Assembly: GCA_944325175.1 (NCBI GenBank)
Contig: CALUYZ010000018.1
Coordinates: 1-42,734 of the forward strand
Source of the DNA: Candidatus Gastranaerophilales bacterium
Lineage (GTDB): Bacteria > Cyanobacteriota > Vampirovibrionia > Gastranaerophilales > Gastranaerophilaceae
Reading direction: 5' to 3'
Length of the DNA: 42,734 nt
Position numbers and translations under genes: made by a program. Position 1 is the first letter of the stretch. Every line of letters begins with the position of its first letter. Below, in pieces: positions 42,703 through 42,734 of the stretch. A model generated the notes under the pieces. That model did not search any database and was not told where the DNA came from. It worked only from the letters and a program-made list of their open reading frames with translations.

Positions 42703-42734
42703 ATGATAATATTAGAATATGTGAAGTATTACTT
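42703..42734 (+). CDS. Possible start of a gene running off the window
   Basis: The ATG at 42703 opens MIILEYVKYY and stays open to the edge. GAAGG lies 11 nt upstream, a poor spacing. It does not begin like the prepilin family. Too short to identify. Confidence 0.3.
   Translation, partial: MIILEYVKYY

Noticed and set aside
1..42734. CRISPR array formed by the repeated 27-bp sites
   Set aside because: Sites are dispersed, paired and inverted, with no regular direct repeats or spacers.
1..42734. tRNA, rRNA or a recombinase/reverse transcriptase gene within the window
   Set aside because: No frame shows recombinase or reverse transcriptase motifs and no tRNA-like or rRNA sequence was recognised by eye.

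Overview
The window is AT-rich and looks like a chromosome segment from a gut-type non-photosynthetic cyanobacterial relative (Gastranaerophilales / Melainabacteria-like). This is inferred from the many prepilin-like proteins that begin FTLAEVLITLAIIGIVAA, a flagellar export operon and AT-rich housekeeping genes. The exact taxon is not proven by the sequence.

Layout. 1-2.46 kb: prepilin-like gene and its leader, the leader of another such gene beyond the left edge, and a decayed copy. 2.47-7.42 kb: nanK-nanE (minus), tig-clpP-clpX (plus). 7.49-11.24 kb: three prepilin-like genes. 11.3-17.5 kb: a minus-strand metabolic cluster (ROK kinase, DUF711, ACT, a small protein, deoC, a D-2-hydroxyacid dehydrogenase, ilvD). 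17.6-20.2 kb: two small regulator or unknown genes, a pentapeptide-repeat protein and two response regulators. 20.3-26.3 kb: gatC, pyrG, an MFS exporter, leuS. 26.3-30.1 kb: an XRE regulator divergent from an odd prepilin, then two more prepilin-like genes. 30.2-34.4 kb: flagellar fliM/N-like, fliO, fliP, fliQ, an unknown gene, fliR (minus). 34.6-38.9 kb: sugar-type MFS transporter, tpiA, bioA, a zinc-ribbon membrane protein. 38.9-42.7 kb: two prepilin-like genes, a glycine-zipper protein, a YjbR/MmcQ protein, and a further leader running off the right edge.

The main discovery is in the leaders of the prepilin family. Ten leaders share one 169-171 bp module bounded by two 26-27 bp sites in inverted orientation. 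Each site has arms TGCACCAA and TTGGTGCA (or close variants) around a 10-11 bp core. The cores differ between loci, but at each locus the central ~6-8 bp match between the two partners in inverted orientation (one locus has a single mismatch). This is the pattern expected of site-specific recombinase crossover sites. A promoter-like -10 box (TAATAT) lies exactly 18 bp from a -35-like hexamer supplied by the distal site's arm. In nine modules this promoter points into the adjacent gene. In the module at 10082-10252 the whole ~119 bp interior is reversed and points away from its gene, and the arm variants are swapped exactly as one inversion would do. I interpret this as a multi-locus invertible-promoter (phase-variation) system for a family of surface prepilin-adhesins. 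No recombinase is present in the window.

The prepilin-like proteins have a type III (prepilin) signal, a ~230-residue middle part and a C-terminal domain resembling DUF1566/Lcl_C (LRLPDRDELASLF ... YWSGS ... AW ... VRC). The last ~25 residues are hypervariable at alternating, mostly NNY codons, which recalls targets of diversity-generating retroelements. Genes occur as same-strand pairs, class I (CGPDK..) followed by class II (CGAGK..), repeated in the window in both orientations. Small palindromes of the GTAGGTTGGG type lie only between these genes, and one shows a filled/empty site comparison.
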